Assembly (NCBI GenBank): GCA_003996215.1
Contig: QJPP01001826.1
Location: 248,001-312,000, forward strand
Source: Jaltomata sinuosa
Taxonomy: Eukaryota; Streptophyta; Magnoliopsida; Solanales; Solanaceae
DNA: 64,000 nt
Direction of reading: 5' to 3'
Part shown: positions 59,382 through 64,000 of the stretch, piece after piece
How the letters are laid out: the number at the start of each line of letters is the position of its first letter
Numbering within the stretch: position 1 is the stretch's first letter
Translations under genes and position numbers: made by a program
The notes under the pieces: model-generated
Databases searched by the model: none
Seen by the model: the letters and a program-made list of their open reading frames with translations, nothing else
Told to the model about the DNA's origin: nothing

Positions 59382-59402
59382 TTTCTGCGTAAGCATCTCA
59401 AT

Positions 59403-60105
59403 AGGGGTGCGCATCGGTCGGGTCGGTTCGGTTTTGTATATTATCGGTATGATTTATCGGTTTTTGATTTGTCAACATGCAAAATCGATAACCAAACCAA
59501 TAAGATATTCGTTATCGGTTTTCGGTTAATCGGTTTTGGTCCTCAACGATTCGGTTTTCGGTTTAACTGATAAGAAAATGCTTCCAAAATAATTTTTGCT
59601 TTCTCTTATTCTATTTACATATATACATTATCTTCATGCATAAAAGTCTATACAAATTACAAGCATAAACAAATTTAAATATGTTATTACTAAAACAAAC
59701 TTATTTTCTTTCTTGTTAACTAGCAAACTTGAATGTAATAGCAACGCTAGCAGTCCCTCAAAAAGAAAACAACACTGATAGGTAGAACCCCACCAAACCA
59801 ATATTTTTAGAAAGAAAACAACAACACTAAGACAATAACTATAAAATGCAAAAAAATAATAGGGCATATATTTAAAATCTAAAGTCACTATTATAATTAT
59901 GAATAAAAATATAGTTTTAATATAATCTTATTGGGTTATCGGTTAAATCATTAACAAAAATCTTAAAACCAAAACCGAACCGATAGTCCAATAAATTTTT
60001 TTACAAAACCGTTAAAAAATCGTTAACCCAATAATCCGATATCGATAAATCAATAACATTTTATCGATTTGATTTATTGATTAAATCGATTTTTGCACAC
60101 CCCTA
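59403..60105. mobile_element. MULE-type element with 9-bp target duplication
   Basis: Exact 9-bp flanks CATCTCAAT at 59394-59402 and 60106-60114. Short inverted ends AGGGGTGCGCA and TGCACACCCCT (one extra base at the right). The interior has CGGTTCGGTTTT-type repeats on both sides (ATCGGTTTTCGGTTAATCGG) but no transposase. Confidence 0.75.
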
Positions 60106-60114
60106 CATCTCAAT

Positions 60115-61580
60115 GTGTAAAGAGAGGTTCAAGACCATTAAACTATAGAGTGAGAAGTGTTAATTTCTCTTTTTTTATTTATATTTATCCAGGTACATTA
60201 CCCTAAATTTTATGTGTGCTTTTTTCCGGCAAAGTAGTATCGGTATCACGCGACATCTTTTCGACTAACACGTATTCGCCTGGTGATGCCCCTGTCGTCT
60301 TCAAATTATGGGTCCAATTTTGGTGGAGGGTGTTACTACAAAATTGGTATACGAGCAAAAGGAGAACCAAATTGATCTTTCTCTTTTTTTATCAATTTGT
60401 TGCCATTTTCATGTATAGTTATTGAAGGAGAGAATAACTATTGTTCAAAGTTAGATGATGTATTTAATTTTTTAAGTAAAATTGGAGAGGTAAAATGATT
60501 TTCATTCATTTCAATTTTTAATTAACCCAGATATTTTTTACAATGAATTGAAATCCCTATTAGTCATGCTGGAAAAAATATTATAAAAATGTGTACTGAG
60601 CCATCACATATATTTCTTGGTAAAATATTTGACGGCGCTCTACTATTTCAAAGTACATCAAACAAGCCATTCTTTTTAAAATTAAAATTAGAAAGTTGCT
60701 ACAATAAAAAAGAAATACTTTTTAAACAAATTTAAAATAAAAATAAAAATAAACAAATTAAAATGAAAGAAATATGCATAATTTTACGAGGGAGAAATAG
60801 CTAGATCTAGCAATTGCAAATCAGAATGAGCTACATTGATTTAGTTCTGCAAACAGTAGCACATTATTTTCTATTAAAACTTTACTTGCACAATCATATT
60901 ATATCAAATTAGATGATTTAATCTTATTAATTATAGACATTAAAGCGAAACATTCATATCACTTAATCATAATTAAGTGTAATTGTATGTATAAAATGTA
61001 TGTATCTAGTTATCACTTATTGCTTTAATATAGATATCAAAGATATATTTGATATGAAAGAAAATATTTTCCTAAAAATAACTTACTTTCATAAACATTT
61101 ATAAATTTAGGACCCGTTTGACAACAAAAAAAAAAACATATTCACTTTATTTGATATTTACTTTAAAGTTGAAAATAAAGTTGATGTTGGGTTTGACCAT
61201 AGTATTTTCAAAAATATTTTAGATTATTGAGTTGGTGTAGTATTTAAAAATAAAGTGAGACAAAAAATTGAATTCAAAAATAGTGAATACACCTCAAGAG
61301 GTGTTTTTTAAAAAACCAAACATTGTGAAAACATATTCGAGAATATGTTTTTGGTTTTCATGGCCAAACAAATATTTTGAAATAAAGTGAAAACATATTT
61401 CAAAATATCATGAATACTAATATTTATGATCAAATGCCTGCTTAGACTCATAAAATTCAAATTCTAAAATCGGAATATTTTTATTTGAGATAATCTAATT
61501 TTTTTGAAAATATTGGGAAATAAGGTCTAAAGGGGCAGGCTATAGGATACTACCAACCAAAAGGGAGGATGCTTTCTTGG
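60115..61580. other. spacer with MITE-like sequence
   Basis: Bases 60215-60360 are GC-richer without a recognisable product. Bases 61110-61440 run from GACCCGTTTGACAACAAAA to ATGATCAAATGCCTGCTTA, like a degraded hAT-type MITE; boundaries not fixed. The last part should contain the promoter of the carrier gene. Confidence 0.4.
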
Positions 61581-61700
61581 AAAACGCACCGTTAACAGAT
61601 TCAGTTATAATCACAATTAAGCCCTCTTTTACCCTTCAATTCAATTCAATCATCAACAACAACAGCAAAAAAAGCAGACCCATTTTCGGAAAAATCAAGA

Positions 61701-64000
61701 ATGGCCGGCGACTCAACGCCGGCTACCGGAAAAACTCTTTCTTCAGGTTCTTGATTAAACCCCATTTCTCAATTCAATATGTTGCCTTATCCATCAAAAT
61801 GCATAATTTATTCTACCTTGTTATGGGGAGAGTTTCTTTTTTCTTTAAAAGGCGTTTGGCCATGAAAATTGCGAGTATTTGAAAAAAGTAGTTTTTTGTT
61901 TTCGAAGTGAAAGATGATATTGGAAAATCTGAGTTGTATTTGGTCATGAATACAAATTGGAGTTGTTTTTGAATTTTTGTGAGTAATTTGAAGTGAAAAA
62001 AAGTGTAAACAACTTTTTGACTTATGGCCAAACGTGTTTTCCGGAGTTCAACTCCGGGAAAAAGTAAAAAAAAATCATGGCCAAACGCCCCCTTTAATAT
62101 ATATTTGTAAAAAAAAAAATTGCTCTAACCTTTTACAGGATCAATGGAGAGAAGAAAATGGGGTGTTTCAGCCTCAGATGTTGTGTCTCATTTTGGTACA
62201 AGTGGAATGTCTGTTGCTGCTGCAACTGGAATCACTCATCCTTTAGGTTGTTTCTTCACTTAATTAGTATCTCCTTTTTTATGCTTATTTATTGATTCTA
62301 CCTCATACCCTCTATTGAATTTGGAAAGTTTGTTGCTTTGAGCTTAAGAAGTAAAGGGCTGGCTTAAAGGAGAAAACTTTAGATGCAAATGTTGCTTAAA
62401 CTTTAGATGCAAATGTTGCTTAGCATTTTATTGATGCTGCGAAAATGAGACACTCTACCCTCCCCAGACCCCACCTGTGGAATTTCACTGGGTATGTTGT
62501 TGTTGTTGAGAAAATCAGACTAAGGTCCCGTTTGGACATGAATTTATTTTCAAAATATTGTTTGGGTTATATATAACAATGATTTGGACATGAATTTATT
62601 TTCAAAACATTGTCTGGGTTATATATAAGAATGATTTTTGGTTAGTTTTGAAGATGAGTTTTTCAAATTTGTAAGTCTGGTTGTGAGGTTTTTTTTTCCA
62701 CACTCACAAAATTTGAAACTTTTTTTCAAGTGAAATGCACCATTTAGCTATTGCATTTATTTTTCTCATTGCTGGTCATATGTATAGAACCAATTTCGGG
62801 ATTGAGCACAATATGAAAGATCTTTTAGATGCACATGTTCAAACACAATTCCAACTTCCAAATACCACTTTGCAACTTCAAATACTACTTTTCTTTAAAT
62901 ATCACTCAATTCATGTCCAAATGTCTACTTAGAATCAGCTATAACTTTGTTTTTGCTTGGCCAATTTAGTTAAAGCTCAGGGTAGAAAGTAATCCTTTGT
63001 TGCAACCAGACAAGACTGGATAGTATAACTCTTTTTCCCAAATATGGATAAATAGTACCGATCTGCTTGATGATGTGACTACGGAGTTGCAAAATATATT
63101 GCCATCCAAGAGGCGAAGAAAGGAGTTCAAAAAGGATGTTGGGGTATTAAGTTGAATGTCCTATATTTTACTCGGGTGGTTTGTCATTCAATATAATTAC
63201 GTCTCCTTTAAAGAAGAAAAAAAAGAGTTCCCAATCACAGTTTATTTTTCTCTATATGATCACTACACTACTCAAGAGCATGAAAAGCAGAAAAGGGGAC
63301 TAAGCATTCAATTTCGGAGAACTAACTACATGAATGTCCTACATTATCATATGTTGTTCCATGTACTTGTGTCTTTATATAATTGTGACTGGACGATCAA
63401 AAACTGCAAGGATATGGAAGGAATGGGTGCATAACCTAATTCCTCCTCCGATCCTTCCACTCTAATTGTAGTTGTCTTTCAGAGAAATGCGGTCTTTGCT
63501 AAACAAAAATGTATGATTTTGCTTATTTGTGCAGATGTTTTGAAAGTTAGACTGCAGATGCAACTTGTTGGTCAGAGAGGTCCTTTGGTCGGAATGGTAT
63601 GAGGGGAAGCTTAGGCTTTTTCGCTTTATTTCCCTTTTTATTATTGCTTAGAAAGATATATCTGGGTTAATTGCTGCAACTTATGTGATTTGTCACATTG
63701 CATTGGTGTTAGGGGAGGCTCTCTCTTCAAGTAGTCGAAAGCGAAGGACTGAGGTCCTTGTATCTAGGATTGGCTCCTGCATTGACGAGGTCAGTTCTTT
63801 ATGGTGGTCTCCGTTTAGGCTTATACGAACCTTCAAAATATCTCTGTGAATTGGCTTTTGAGTCCACCAATATCTTGGTGAAGATTGCATCTGGAGCATT
63901 CTCAGGGGCCGTTTCCACAGCACTGACCAATCCCATGGAAGTCTTGAAGGTACTCTCTTCTGAAGGTTTTATGGGTTCCACTGAACGATCCTCATTTGTA
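61701..64000 (+). CDS. mitochondrial carrier family protein (partial, runs off the window)
   Basis: Four exons: 61701-61746, 62139-62246, 63535-63596 and 63713-63949, phases consistent (TCAG/GTTC, TTTTACAG/GA, TTTAG/GTTG, TGCAG/AT, ATG/GTATG, GTTAG/GG, AAG/GTACT). About 151 residues are encoded. They show VSHFGTSGMSVAAATGITHP, the first carrier signature PLDVLKVRLQ (P-x-D-x-x-K/R) across exons 2 and 3, GLAPALTRSVLYGGLRLGLY, and a second signature start NPMEVLK. Carriers of this family move metabolites or protons across the inner mitochondrial membrane with six helices. The sequence recalls Arabidopsis At4g03115 (from memory); the substrate is unknown. The start MAGDSTPATGKTL is preceded by a CA-rich leader. 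The rest of the gene lies beyond base 64000. Confidence 0.9.
61851..62089. mobile_element. MITE in intron 1 of the carrier gene
   Basis: Inverted ends GGCGTTTGGCCATG and CATGGCCAAACGCC, 239 bp. Flanks TCTTTAAA and CCTTTAAT are similar, suggesting a worn 8-bp hAT-type duplication. Ends only 50 bases before exon 2. Confidence 0.75.
62440..62506 (+). mobile_element. SINE 3' end with TTG tail
   Basis: CTCTACCCTCCCCAGACCCC followed by ACCTGTGGAATTTCACTGGG and GTTGTTGTTG is the 3' part of a TTG-tailed SINE that I associate with nightshades. The 5' part is not recognisable. It lies in intron 2 of the carrier gene. Confidence 0.65.
62524..62935. mobile_element. MITE in intron 2 of the carrier gene, with internal 52-bp duplication
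   Basis: Left CCCGTTTGGACATGAATTTA and right AATTCATGTCCAAATG are inverted. Inside, a 52-bp unit (TTTGGACATGAATTTATTTT onward) is repeated at 62531 and 62583. Non-coding. Confidence 0.6.

Overview
The window looks like nuclear DNA of an asterid plant, most likely from the nightshade family (Solanaceae). It is AT-rich, its genes have short exons with GT-AG introns, and transposable elements outweigh genes. Two SINE-type repeats look like sequences I know from nightshade genomes (a TTG-tailed copy near 62.45 kb and a tRNA-derived copy near 47.6 kb). All identifications come from reading translations, motifs and repeat ends; nothing was searched against a database.

Region by region. 0-7.6 kb: only transposons, namely a MULE-type element with exact 9-bp target duplication and a decayed Ty3/gypsy element split by a 2.2-kb solo LTR. 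7.9-10.1 kb: a short-chain dehydrogenase gene (minus strand), apparently broken by a deletion in its second exon. 10.1-17.6 kb: gene-poor, with MITEs and an LTR-like GC-rich island. 17.6-30.1 kb: a tandem segmental duplication. Copy 1 holds an intronless PLS-DYW pentatricopeptide-repeat (PPR) gene, copy 2 an F-box gene plus a young copia element and a MITE; the other copy gives a natural empty site for each insertion. 30.9-31.5 kb: two tRNA-Pro genes facing each other. 34.7-45.1 kb: the U5 snRNP protein gene YLS8/DIM1, a 142-residue protein whose two exons are separated by a 9.9-kb intron packed with nested LINEs, gypsy debris and a Tourist MITE. 45.5-52.8 kb: a cluster of Helitron-like elements sharing a 5' palindrome and a 3' hairpin, one carrying a captured two-exon gene fragment. 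54.4-58.4 kb: a DCD-domain gene (plus strand) with a 42-bp coding minisatellite. 59.4-60.1 kb: a second MULE-type element. 61.7 kb to the end: the first four exons of a mitochondrial carrier gene that runs off the window.

The intact-looking genes are unrelated housekeeping or regulatory genes: organelle RNA editing (PPR), ubiquitin ligase adaptor (F-box), translation (tRNA-Pro), splicing (YLS8), stress/cell-death signalling (DCD) and mitochondrial transport. No operon or biosynthetic cluster is visible. The main interest is structural: nested insertions whose order can be read from target duplications, a tandem duplication whose two copies hold different genes, and a very long intron in a very small conserved gene.
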